Source: Polaribacter sp. IC073
GTDB taxonomy: Bacteria > Bacteroidota > Bacteroidia > Flavobacteriales > Flavobacteriaceae
Direction of reading: 5' to 3'
DNA: 64,000 bases
Assembly: GCF_007997075.1 (NCBI RefSeq)
Contig: NZ_VORS01000009.1
Span: 62,001-126,000 of the forward strand
The position numbers and the translations under genes are program-made. The notes under the pieces were generated by a model. That model saw nothing but the letters and a program-made list of their open reading frames with translations. It ran no database searches and was not told the origin of the DNA. The first letter of the stretch is position 1; every line of letters starts with the position of its first letter. This document shows positions 7,814-16,536 of the stretch, piece after piece.

Positions 7814-9764
7814 TATCAAATGTTTTTCTAGCTTCTAAATCGATGTTTAAATGATGCACTCTCGCATCTACTTTACGCTTAAAATCTGTATCTGCAATGG
7901 TCGCAACATTATCTAAATAACGCACCACTTCTTGTCTTCTAATTTCAGAAAAATCTAATCCTTTCATATTGCTTTTCATTAATTCTTGCAACATGTTAAA
8001 CTTCGTATCGTAATTTTGTTTAAAATACGTTTCTGGATTTTCGAACCAATCTTGTTCTAAATCGAAATCTGTTAAACGTAAGGAAATTGCAGACTGAATG
8101 TTCCGTACATCTCTTGATGAAAAAAACGGAAATATTTGTTGAATTTCTTGATACAAACTCGCAAAAAATAAATGATGATTTGTTTTATGTAGTTTTTCTG
8201 CTTTGTCATACGCTTGTAAAACCCTTTCTTCGGATGGTTTTGCGACAGAGTTTAAAATATCCCCCATATTTTTTGCCAACCCTTGGTCTTTTAAAAACTG
8301 ATAATTAGCAGGGTTTTCCATATTAACAAAATCTGGAATTGTCTTCTCAAATTTCTTCCACCAAATATAATCTTGGTCTAAAAAGTCATGTGCTGTTCTT
8401 GCTCCGTCAATTTTAAATCTTCCTTGTACACGAGAAATAACCGCTTTGTCTAACATTTCTGGTAAATTGGTAAATAACCCGATAGAAGAATTCCCATAAT
8501 TTACTGCATACGCACCTTCTGTATATCGTAAGAATACACCAATAACCTCTTTTACACCTGCAGAAACACCTTGTGCTGTTCTTTCTTGTAAATTGTTTTC
8601 AGCATCATCAATGGGTGCAAAAATTAATTTTGTTGGGTCTTGCATTGGCTTCATCCATTCCACCATTTTTTCTGCAGATCCACCTTGAAAAGTAGAAATT
8701 AACGTGTCTGGCATTGGATGAAATAAAAACGGAATATCTAAATGATCTGCATGTTCTTTCAATCTTGTTGCAATTGCCGCAATTAGCATACTTTTTCCTG
8801 TTCCTGGAATTCCATACCCCATAAAAACAGGCATAAATCCGCCTAATTCTTGAAACGGATTTTTCTTCGCTTCAAAATCGTAACTCAACATTCTTTCTGT
8901 TAATCTACGTGCAAAATGTTTGGCGTCTTTATTTCCTACAATTTGTTCAAACTGAATTTTATTGAATTCAATACTTTTTGCCGTTCCAGAAAAAACGTTG
9001 CTCCAACCCGAAACTGCAAAATCTGAGTTCTCTAATTTGTAGGCTCTGTCTTCTATAGTTTCTAAATATTCTAAACTGCTTTTTCTCAACTGAATTTCAT
9101 CAATTAAAGCTTCATAAAACACCACTGTAAAGTCAATTACATCTTTATCTGATTTTACAATGTCTGGATGCCCTAAATACTTATCAAAATAAAACAAAGA
9201 ACACGCAATCCCTTTTAATGGTGATAATAAAGAAACTTCTGGAATACCAGCAAATTTTTGCTTCATCACAGATAAATCATCCGAAGCATGTGGTTTTAAA
9301 TCGTGTAGAATTTTATAGGAAGTCGCAAATAATTGAAAAGCAGTTGCTGTTTGCATTTTGCTTTCATATTCTCGTTTCCCATTAGCGTCTAAAGCAGCTT
9401 TACGTTCGTTTAAAGAAGATAAGCCCGATGCATCATAATAACTATCTTTTATCCAAATTCCTAAAGTAATTCCTTCTTGAACGGCATACAAAGTCTGATT
9501 CAAATAGACCGGAATTGCAATAGAATTTGGTAACAATCGCTTTTTTAAACCTAAAACAGTTTTAGAAACTGAAGTAATTTCTACGTTACTTCCATTATTT
9601 GCTCTAGACAAATACAATAAAATAGAACTGTCTTTTGCATCTTTGTCTTTATTCTTTGCTCGATTGCTTTGCTCCCATTGAATACTTTTTAAGTAACCAG
9701 AAGCTTCATCGCGAAGCATGTCTAATTCGTTTTGTTTTATAGGGAAAGTTGAGTTGTGTTGCAT
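7806..9764 (-). CDS. AAA+ ATPase with a long unknown N-terminal region
   Basis: 652 residues. Residues 1-300 match nothing I know. The AAA+ module follows: Walker A GIPGTGKS (318-325), a pore-loop-like FQGGSAEKMVEW (359-370), a Walker B variant IFAPIDDAE (381-389, with DD instead of DE), sensor 1 N433 in GLFTNLPE, and candidate arginine fingers R445/R449 in ISRVQGRFK. The C-terminal part is helical. A CAGTNNN array begins 5 bases upstream of the ATG. It overlaps the Nudix gene downstream. It is probably the motor of the eight-gene cluster, remodelling one of its coiled-coil or membrane partners (inference). Confidence 0.88.
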   Translation of the reverse strand: MQHNSTFPIKQNELDMLRDEASGYLKSIQWEQSNRAKNKDKDAKDSSILLYLSRANNGSNVEITSVSKTVLGLKKRLLPNSIAIPVYLNQTLYAVQEGITLGIWIKDSYYDASGLSSLNERKAALDANGKREYESKMQTATAFQLFATSYKILHDLKPHASDDLSVMKQKFAGIPEVSLLSPLKGIACSLFYFDKYLGHPDIVKSDKDVIDFTVVFYEALIDEIQLRKSSLEYLETIEDRAYKLENSDFAVSGWSNVFSGTAKSIEFNKIQFEQIVGNKDAKHFARRLTERMLSYDFEAKKNPFQELGGFMPVFMGYGIPGTGKSMLIAAIATRLKEHADHLDIPFLFHPMPDTLISTFQGGSAEKMVEWMKPMQDPTKLIFAPIDDAENNLQERTAQGVSAGVKEVIGVFLRYTEGAYAVNYGNSSIGLFTNLPEMLDKAVISRVQGRFKIDGARTAHDFLDQDYIWWKKFEKTIPDFVNMENPANYQFLKDQGLAKNMGDILNSVAKPSEERVLQAYDKAEKLHKTNHHLFFASLYQEIQQIFPFFSSRDVRNIQSAISLRLTDFDLEQDWFENPETYFKQNYDTKFNMLQELMKSNMKGLDFSEIRRQEVVRYLDNVATIADTDFKRKVDARVHHLNIDLEARKTFDNE

Positions 9765-9768
9765 TTTT

Positions 9769-9803
9769 AAGTCTTCAGTTGGCAGTCTTCAGTAGGCAGT
9801 ATG
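9769..9803. repeat. Degenerate CAGTNNN heptad array abutting the AAA+ gene
   Basis: Five consecutive 7-base units: AAGTCTT, CAGTTGG, CAGTCTT, CAGTAGG, CAGTATG. Four keep CAGT at the same phase. The array starts 5 bases upstream of the AAA+ ATG. It is a diverged relative of the perfect arrays at 1665-1793 and 54873-54948. Confidence 0.75.
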
Positions 9804-9858
9804 ATGTTGCTTTTCTTAATCTGCTATTATTATTTTCTTTTTCTATTTTTTTTTTTCA

Positions 9859-9889
9859 AACCTCACAGATTTTTAAAACCTGTGAGGTT
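9859..9889. repeat. Palindromic hairpin element AACCTCACAG/CTGTGAGGTT
   Basis: A perfect 10-bp stem (9859-9868 with 9880-9889) around an 11-base loop, ATTTTTAAAAC. From memory, close versions are very common between genes in Flavobacteriaceae. It lies between two co-directional cluster genes and may act as an RNA-stabilising or attenuating hairpin (inference). Confidence 0.7.
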
Positions 9890-9911
9890 GTATCTTTATT
9901 CTTACAAAAGT

Positions 9912-10961
9912 TTATTTAACTTCTATTTTTAAACTCGCTAACTCAATTGGTGCATTTGCCAATGTATGTAAAACCTCTGGCGCACTATTGTGCAATAATT
10001 GAATAATTCTGTGCGGTGCTAAAACGTATTTTTGCTGAATTACATCACTCCATTTTTGCATGGTTTGTTTTGAAAAGAAACCACCTTCTGTAAATGTTTC
10101 TCCAGCATATACCTCATCTATTTTTAGCGATAAAGCATAGCTTTCTAAAGGAATTTCTTTTCTTGAAATTCCACCTAAAATAGCATGGGTTATTTCATTT
10201 TCGTCTTTTGCAAACACATTATGAAACGGACCTAAATCTATTCTTTTGATATGTTTGGGTTGAATATCTGGCAATTTTCGATCGATATTATACGCCATGG
10301 TATCTAAAGACATTTCTCTATCTGCACTTTCTTTTAAAGCTTGATAAATTTTATCTCTGTCATTCAACGCATTTTTTCCTGTATAATCAAAATACATATA
10401 ACAAATAAAAGGTCTGTTGTGACTTACGTCGTAAAAGCTCCAACTTGTTAAGTATTGATAATTGGCGTCTTTTGGCGCTTCTAAAATTTTACCTTGTACA
10501 AATCTATTAAAAATGTATTTTTTTTCTACGGATGTATAATAAACAATTGAGGTAGCTTTAAATAAATCTAATCTTCTAATGGGTTGTTTTTTACGTAAAA
10601 GTGTGTCTAAAAAGGCTGCTTTTAAAGTTTCTGTATCTGTTAATTTATCTAAATATTGATTCCGTAATTCTAAATCATTATACAAAAATCTGAATTCTAA
10701 ATAATTAGGAAAACCAGAATCTGTTAAATCGACTTTCATATTATCTTCCTCGTCATACATATATTTAATACGCATGGCTTCTATAGAATATAAAAGTAAG
10801 TCTGAATATTGCTTAAAAATTAGCAACTCTTGTTGTGTACATAATTTTTCTTGTTGTACACTTACAATCAATTCTTTCAATACAAAATCTACCATTTTAT
10901 GATAAAAAACATATTGTTCTTTTGAGTCTAAAAGCGCAGAGTCTAAAGGTGTTGTAATCAT
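9912..10961 (-). CDS. Conserved-looking protein of unknown function
   Basis: 349 residues, soluble, no signal peptide or membrane segment. The N-terminal third is helical (VDFVLKELIVSVQQEKLCTQQELLIFKQYSDLLLYSIEAM). The rest is mixed, with segments such as SWSFYDVSHNRPFICYMYFDYTGKNALNDRDKIYQAL and IDLGPFHNVFAKDENEITHAILGGI. I recognise no domain or catalytic motif. It lies between the coiled-coil gene and the AAA+ gene, co-directional with both. It may be a substrate or adaptor of the ATPase. Confidence 0.75.
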   Translation of the reverse strand: MITTPLDSALLDSKEQYVFYHKMVDFVLKELIVSVQQEKLCTQQELLIFKQYSDLLLYSIEAMRIKYMYDEEDNMKVDLTDSGFPNYLEFRFLYNDLELRNQYLDKLTDTETLKAAFLDTLLRKKQPIRRLDLFKATSIVYYTSVEKKYIFNRFVQGKILEAPKDANYQYLTSWSFYDVSHNRPFICYMYFDYTGKNALNDRDKIYQALKESADREMSLDTMAYNIDRKLPDIQPKHIKRIDLGPFHNVFAKDENEITHAILGGISRKEIPLESYALSLKIDEVYAGETFTEGGFFSKQTMQKWSDVIQQKYVLAPHRIIQLLHNSAPEVLHTLANAPIELASLKIEVK

Positions 10962-11016
10962 ATTTTAGTTGATAATCTTTAGCTTTTATAATTAAGAAAT
11001 TTTGATAAGCAAGCCC

Positions 11017-11115
11017 GCGTTAAGGATTGAAGCGATATCCTTTTTTCTTTTTCAGAAAAAAGATTTAGCGAAAAGCCTGACCTTCTTTTGTTTTTCTCAA
11101 AAGAAGGAAACGCCC
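11017..11115. repeat. Dispersed intergenic palindromic repeat, copy B
   Basis: Starts GCGTTAAGGATTGAAGCG, has ATCCTTTTTTCTTTTTCAGAAAAAAGA as the central palindrome, then AGCGAAAAGCCTGACC, a second palindrome CTTCTTTTG...CAAAAGAAG, and ends GGAAACGCCC. Copies A (143-231) and C (49343-49427) share the ends and order. It fills the gap between two cluster genes. Confidence 0.7.
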
Positions 11116-11123
11116 TTATAATA

Positions 11124-12464
11124 TTAACCTAACAAATCGTCATTAGAAGAATCCTTTTTTGGAGCTTCTGAAGGTTCATTATCACCTTTTGTTGCAGTTG
11201 CATCTGAATTGTAATAGTCTTCGAAAATTTCTTTCATGTCTATTCCGTAACGGTCAGCAAAGTTCTTTTGAATATCTTGATCCTTCTCTCTAATTTCATG
11301 TAAAGCCTCTGCATAGGTGCTGTAAACGCCAGTCATTACTTTTTCGTGAACAGGAATATTGTTCATCATATCTTGACGCGCTCTTGCACTTGCAGAATGC
11401 ATAGACGCTAGAGTTTCGCCAATATGCTCATCCGTTTTTACACCTAAGTGTTCTAAAATCGCCGCAAATTCTTGATCTGTCCTCGCTTTTAAGGCAACTA
11501 TATAACCATCATAATACTTCAATCTTTCTTCAGTATCAGACTTTAATTTTGCTCTGTGCGTTTGTAAATTAGAACGTAAAGAAGTCAACACTTTGATCGT
11601 TAAATTATGCTTGTGCACAAAACTATCTTTACTTGCAGCCAAAGTTGTGTAGGCATTTTTCAGTCCTTCTAACTCCTCTACTTTTTGCTCAATGGTGGTT
11701 ACTTTACCAATTGCTTCTGAATATGCTGTAGATTGTTTGTCTACAATTTCGTCTAATTCTTGACGTGCTTGCTTTAACAATGCATACTGTTCTTCTAACT
11801 TATCTTCTACCTCTTTCTTCTTTTCTAATGCTTTTGTATGGTTTTTAGAGGCTTCTACAATGGCTGTTTTTAATTTTTCTTCAACTTCTTTAATCTCTAC
11901 TTCTCTATTTTTTAAACGTGTTACTGCTGCTTGAGATTTAAAAGAAAGTTCACCCAATAAAGTTTGAATATCTGCACTTTCTATACGTTGCTGAAACAAT
12001 GCTTTTGCTTTATTGTCTGCTCCTGCTCTAGTCTTTTCTGCAGCTGCAAATTCTATTTCTTCCTTTTTGATTTTAGCCTTTCTTCCCCAAAGGTTATTCC
12101 ACCAAGTATCTTCTTTATTTTGTGCGTCTTCTAATTCTATCCTTGCTCTTTCTAATGCTTTTTGGGCATCATCAATCACTTTTTGTTCGTCTGAGTTTAA
12201 AGCAGAAAAACCTTCGAATTTAATACCAACTTCATCTTGATAATCTGTTAAATCTTTAATCGCATCTAATAAAGAAGTTCTATCTTCTTTCGCCATATCT
12301 ACAACATCATCTAATGTTGCGTTTAATATTTTCTGACGCTTTTCTGGATCTTCTTCTTGTGATAGCTTAGATTTCATCGTATCGATGGCTTTCCCCCAGT
12401 TTACATCTACTTTTTCTGTTTTTTTGGTTGAATTTGTTTCTAATAAGTCAAAGTCATCAGACAT
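11124..12464 (-). CDS. Coiled-coil protein of unknown function
   Basis: 446 residues from the ATG at 12464 (MSDDFDLLETN). An upstream ATG at 12539 would add 25 lysine- and leucine-rich residues and I prefer not to use it. The middle (about 90-310) is dominated by E/K/A-rich heptad sequence typical of long coiled coils. The tail is acidic and disordered (NSDATATKGDNEPSEAPKKDSSNDDLLG). Automatic pipelines sometimes label such proteins microtubule-binding, which has no meaning here. It is the first gene of the cluster and plausibly a scaffold or AAA+ substrate (inference). Confidence 0.78.
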   Translation of the reverse strand: MSDDFDLLETNSTKKTEKVDVNWGKAIDTMKSKLSQEEDPEKRQKILNATLDDVVDMAKEDRTSLLDAIKDLTDYQDEVGIKFEGFSALNSDEQKVIDDAQKALERARIELEDAQNKEDTWWNNLWGRKAKIKKEEIEFAAAEKTRAGADNKAKALFQQRIESADIQTLLGELSFKSQAAVTRLKNREVEIKEVEEKLKTAIVEASKNHTKALEKKKEVEDKLEEQYALLKQARQELDEIVDKQSTAYSEAIGKVTTIEQKVEELEGLKNAYTTLAASKDSFVHKHNLTIKVLTSLRSNLQTHRAKLKSDTEERLKYYDGYIVALKARTDQEFAAILEHLGVKTDEHIGETLASMHSASARARQDMMNNIPVHEKVMTGVYSTYAEALHEIREKDQDIQKNFADRYGIDMKEIFEDYYNSDATATKGDNEPSEAPKKDSSNDDLLG

Positions 12465-12717
12465 ATATATTTCGTTTTTAAGGTTGAACAATTTTTTTAA
12501 GTGTAGCAATTTCGTTATTTTTTTCAAAAAAAAGAACATTTACTTTAATTATATGTAGCATTTAATACTTATTTATTACAAAAACATTCATTTTTTTAAA
12601 TACTTATTAATTTACACTGAACCATTCGATTTAAATTATAATCTAAATACTAAAATCCACCATAACAGAATCACAACAATATTTCTTAATTTAGCACAAA
12701 CTAAGAAATGCATTCCT

Positions 12718-14346
12718 ATGGATATCAACTTCAATAAAAACGAAGATTATAATAAACTTTTAGCTTCAGATTTACGCAAACGCTTTGTTAAAGTAAAACT
12801 AGGTGGCGGTCAAAAAAGAATTGATAAACATCACGAAAAAGGCAAGATGACTGCTCGTGAAAGAATTGATTACTTACTCGATTCGAAAGCAAAATCTATA
12901 GAAATTGGTGCTTTTGCTGGTGAAAACATGTATGCAGAACATGGTGGCTGCCCTTCTGGTGGGGTCGTTGTAAAAATTGGCTATATTAAAGGCAAACAAT
13001 GTATTGTTGTTGCCAATGACGCTACCGTAAAAGCAGGTGCTTGGTTTCCTATTACAGGGAAAAAGAATTTAAGAGCGCAAGAAATATCCATAGAAAACAA
13101 ATTACCTATTATTTATCTAGTAGATTCTGCGGGTGTTTATTTACCAATGCAAGATGAAATTTTTCCAGACAAAGAACATTTCGGACGTATTTTTAGAAAC
13201 AACGCAATAATGAGCAGTATGGGAATTACACAAATTTCTGCGGTTATGGGAAGTTGTGTTGCGGGTGGTGCTTACTTACCAATTATGAGTGATGAAGCAA
13301 TAATTGTAGACAAAACGGCAAGTATTTTTCTTGCCGGAAGCTATTTGGTTAAAGCTGCAATTGGCGAATCTATAGACAATGAAACTTTAGGCGGTGCAAC
13401 TACACACTGTGAAATTTCTGGTGTAATCGATTACAAAGCGAAAGATGATAAAGATGCATTGGATAAAATAAAATTTATTGTTGATAAAATTGGCGATTAT
13501 GACAAAGCTGGTTTTAGTAAAACCGAGTCTTTTCCGCCAAAAGAAAATGAAGATGATATCTTCGGAATTCTGCCAAAAGAAAGAAATGCGCAGTATGATA
13601 TGCTAGAAATCATAAAGCGTTTGGTAGATAATTCTGAGTTTGAACAATACAAAGAAGGCTACGGAAAAACCATTATTACGGGATATGCTAGAATTGATGG
13701 TTGGGCAGTTGGTATTGTTGCGAATCAAAGAAAACTAGTAAAGACTAAAAAAGGTGAAATGCAGTTTGGTGGTGTTATCTATAATGATTCTGCAGACAAA
13801 GCAACTCGTTTTATTGCGAATTGCAATCAGAAAAAAATACCGTTGGTTTTCTTACAAGATGTTACTGGCTTTATGGTAGGTTCTAAATCTGAACATGGAG
13901 GAATTATAAAAGATGGTGCAAAAATGGTAAATGCCGTTAGTAATTCTGTAGTGCCTAAATTTACAATTGTTATAGGAAACTCTTACGGAGCAGGAAATTA
14001 TGCAATGTGCGGTAAAGCCTATGACCCAAGATTAATTGTTGCGTGGCCTTCTGCGGAATTGGCAGTGATGAGTGGTAATTCTGCAGCTAAAGTTTTATTG
14101 CAAATTGAAACGGCTTCCCTAAAGAAACGTGGCGAAGAAATTACGCCAGAAAAAGAAGCTGAATTATTCGATAAGATAAAATCGCGTTATGATGAGCAGA
14201 TTTCTCCTTATTATGCAGCTGCTAGAATATGGACAGATGCAGTTATTAATCCGTTAGATACCAGAACTTGGATTTCTATGGGAATTGAAGCAGCAAACCA
14301 TGCTCCTATTGAAAAACAATTTAACATGGGCGTTTTACAAGTATAA
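12718..14346 (+). CDS. Acyl-CoA carboxylase carboxyltransferase (beta) subunit
   Basis: 542 residues with the two crotonase-fold halves of a biotin-dependent carboxyltransferase. Glycine-rich oxyanion segments are SCVAGGAYLPIMSDEAI and SYGAGNYAMCGKAYDPR. It is closest in style to methylcrotonyl-CoA or propionyl-CoA carboxylase beta chains. It transfers carboxylate from carboxybiotin to an acyl-CoA. No biotin carboxylase or carrier gene is nearby, so the alpha subunit must lie elsewhere. A terminator follows at 14376-14403. Confidence 0.9.
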   Translation: MDINFNKNEDYNKLLASDLRKRFVKVKLGGGQKRIDKHHEKGKMTARERIDYLLDSKAKSIEIGAFAGENMYAEHGGCPSGGVVVKIGYIKGKQCIVVANDATVKAGAWFPITGKKNLRAQEISIENKLPIIYLVDSAGVYLPMQDEIFPDKEHFGRIFRNNAIMSSMGITQISAVMGSCVAGGAYLPIMSDEAIIVDKTASIFLAGSYLVKAAIGESIDNETLGGATTHCEISGVIDYKAKDDKDALDKIKFIVDKIGDYDKAGFSKTESFPPKENEDDIFGILPKERNAQYDMLEIIKRLVDNSEFEQYKEGYGKTIITGYARIDGWAVGIVANQRKLVKTKKGEMQFGGVIYNDSADKATRFIANCNQKKIPLVFLQDVTGFMVGSKSEHGGIIKDGAKMVNAVSNSVVPKFTIVIGNSYGAGNYAMCGKAYDPRLIVAWPSAELAVMSGNSAAKVLLQIETASLKKRGEEITPEKEAELFDKIKSRYDEQISPYYAAARIWTDAVINPLDTRTWISMGIEAANHAPIEKQFNMGVLQV

Positions 14347-14375
14347 TAAACAACACTTATCTTTTTATAAATAAT

Positions 14376-14403
14376 AAATGACTAATATCACAATTAGTCA
14401 TTT
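14376..14403 (+). terminator. Rho-independent terminator after the carboxylase gene
   Basis: AAATGACTAAT pairs with ATTAGTCATTT around a 6-base loop, followed by a run of T. Confidence 0.85.
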
Positions 14404-14413
14404 TTTTATGTCT

Positions 14414-14421
14414 TATTTTTG
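14414..14421 (+). promoter_or_regulatory. -7 element of pta-ackA promoter
   Basis: TATTTTTG fits TANNTTTG and lies 20 bases before the pta ATG. No clear TTG is found at -33. Confidence 0.5.
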
Positions 14422-14440
14422 TAAATCAATACAATAAAAC

Positions 14441-16534
14441 ATGAGTAAAGCTATATATGTTACCACCGTAGAATCTGATAGTGGTAAATCTTTAATATCA
14501 TTAGGGTTGTTAAGAATGATGTTAACTAAGTCTGCAAAAGTAGGTTATTTTAGACCTATTATTAATGAAACGGATGATAACGATTACGATGAACATACAA
14601 ATACGGCTATCAATTTCTTTAATCTAGACACCGATTATGAAGATTGTTATGCGTACAAGCAAGGTGAGGTTGTAGAACTTTTAAGCGAAGGAAAAGCCGC
14701 CGAAGTAATTTATAACGTTATTAAAAAATACAAAAAGCTAGAGGCAAATTACGATTATGTTTTAGTGGAAGGAACGGATTTTTCTGGGGAAGGAGGTTTT
14801 ACAGAGTTAGATGTAAATCTAATGATTGCTAAAAACTTAAACATTCCTGCATTAATTGTGGGCTCTGGAAACGGAAAGAAAAAGAAAGATTTTATCAATA
14901 CCATGCAACTTTCTTATACTTCTTTTATTAGTAAAGAAGTAGATGTTATTGGTATTGTTGCCAATAAAATTGAAGAAAATGAGGTTGATTATATTCGAGA
15001 AGAACTCACAAAAAGTTTTCCAGAAAAACTACAAATAGATATTATTCCTAAAATAGACTTTCTAGCATTTCCTACCGTAAAAGAAGTGGTAAAAGCTTTG
15101 GACGGAAGGGTTTTATTCGGAGAACAATTTTTAGACAATGCTATTGGTAGCTTTAGTACTGGTGCAATGCAACTGCGTAATTATTTAACTAGAATTAAAG
15201 AAAATGCATTGGTAATTACACCAGGAGACAGAGCTGATATTATTTTAGGTGCTTTACAGGCAAATGCGTCTAAGAACTATCCTAAAATTGCAGGTATTAT
15301 TTTAACAGGAACATTAATTCCTGAAGAATCTATTTTAAAATTGATTGAAGGTGTACAGTCTACCGTTCCTATTATTTTAGCCGATGGTGGTACATTCGGA
15401 ATATCAAATAAAATTGGAGCTATAAAATCTAAAATATATGCATCCAATAATAAAAAAATACTACTTTCATTAGACACTTTTGATAAATATGTGAATGCAG
15501 AAGGGTTGACAAATATTTTAACATCACACCATTCAGATCGATTGACACCAAGCATGTTTCAATATAGTTTATTGCAAAAAGCAAGGATTCAAAAGAAACA
15601 TATTGTGTTACCAGAAGGAGATGATGAACGAATTCTTAAGGCAGCAGCGCGTTTACAATTGCTAAACATCGTAGATTTAACGTTGTTAGGTGATCGAAAT
15701 AACATACAATTAAAATGCGATCAAATTGGTTTACAGATTGATTTAGATGCTTTAAATATTCTGAATCCGGAAGATTCAATTTACAATAAAGATTTTGCAG
15801 CTACATTATTTGAAGCAAGGAAACACAAAGGAATGACTGAAACAACCGCTGCAGATTTAGCAAAAGATGTTTCTTACTATGGTACTTTAATGATCTTAAA
15901 TGGTTTGGCAGACGGTATGGTTTCTGGTGCAGTTCACACTACAATGCACACCATTAAACCTGCATTGCAGTTAATAAAAACGAAACCTGGTGTTTCTGTA
16001 GTTTCCTCGGTATTTTTCATGTGTTTATCAGACAGAGTTTCTGTAATGGGAGATTGTGCCGTAAACCCAAACCCGAATGCAGAACAACTTTCTGAAATTG
16101 CCATTTCTTCTGCTGCTTCTGCCGAAGCTTTTGGTATTGAAGCAAAAGTTGCCATGTTGTCTTATTCTTCTGGAAGTTCTGGAAAGGGAGAGGAAGTAGA
16201 AAAAGTTAGAAAAGCTACTGAACTGGCAAAAGCTAAAAAACCCGATTTAAAAATTGAAGGTCCTATACAATATGATGCCGCTGTAGACATGTCTGTTGCT
16301 AAAACTAAAATGCCAAATTCTCAAGTTGCTGGTCAAGCTTCGGTATTAATTTTCCCCGATTTAAATACAGGTAACAATACGTATAAAGCAATTCAGCGTG
16401 AAACTGGCGCTTTGGCAATTGGTCCAATGTTACAAGGCTTAAACAAACCTGTGAACGATTTAAGTAGAGGTTGTACAGTAGATGATATTTTCAACACCAT
16501 TTTGTTAACCATAATTCAAGCAAATCAAAAATAA
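14441..16534 (+). CDS. pta: Phosphate acetyltransferase
   Basis: 697 residues, the long form. It has an N-terminal BioD-like P-loop domain (ESDSGKS, about 11-17), a DRTGG domain (about 215-330) and a C-terminal PTA_PTB catalytic domain (about 375-690, with KHIVLPEGDDERILKAA and SYSSGSSGKGEEVEKVRKA). It interconverts acetyl-CoA and acetyl phosphate in the cytoplasm. ackA follows after 2 bases, so the pair forms the acetate/ATP pathway operon. Confidence 0.96.
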   Translation: MSKAIYVTTVESDSGKSLISLGLLRMMLTKSAKVGYFRPIINETDDNDYDEHTNTAINFFNLDTDYEDCYAYKQGEVVELLSEGKAAEVIYNVIKKYKKLEANYDYVLVEGTDFSGEGGFTELDVNLMIAKNLNIPALIVGSGNGKKKKDFINTMQLSYTSFISKEVDVIGIVANKIEENEVDYIREELTKSFPEKLQIDIIPKIDFLAFPTVKEVVKALDGRVLFGEQFLDNAIGSFSTGAMQLRNYLTRIKENALVITPGDRADIILGALQANASKNYPKIAGIILTGTLIPEESILKLIEGVQSTVPIILADGGTFGISNKIGAIKSKIYASNNKKILLSLDTFDKYVNAEGLTNILTSHHSDRLTPSMFQYSLLQKARIQKKHIVLPEGDDERILKAAARLQLLNIVDLTLLGDRNNIQLKCDQIGLQIDLDALNILNPEDSIYNKDFAATLFEARKHKGMTETTAADLAKDVSYYGTLMILNGLADGMVSGAVHTTMHTIKPALQLIKTKPGVSVVSSVFFMCLSDRVSVMGDCAVNPNPNAEQLSEIAISSAASAEAFGIEAKVAMLSYSSGSSGKGEEVEKVRKATELAKAKKPDLKIEGPIQYDAAVDMSVAKTKMPNSQVAGQASVLIFPDLNTGNNTYKAIQRETGALAIGPMLQGLNKPVNDLSRGCTVDDIFNTILLTIIQANQK

Positions 16535-16536
16535 TT

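Noticed and set aside
11124..12464. Assignment of the coiled-coil protein as TelA or a tellurite-resistance protein
   Set aside because: Only the coiled-coil character and neighbouring AAA+ gene hint at it; I see no TelA motif.
12465..12539. 25-residue N-terminal extension of the coiled-coil protein from ATG 12539
   Set aside because: Low-complexity K/L/F-rich sequence directly ahead of a natural MSDD start; I prefer the shorter form but cannot exclude the longer.
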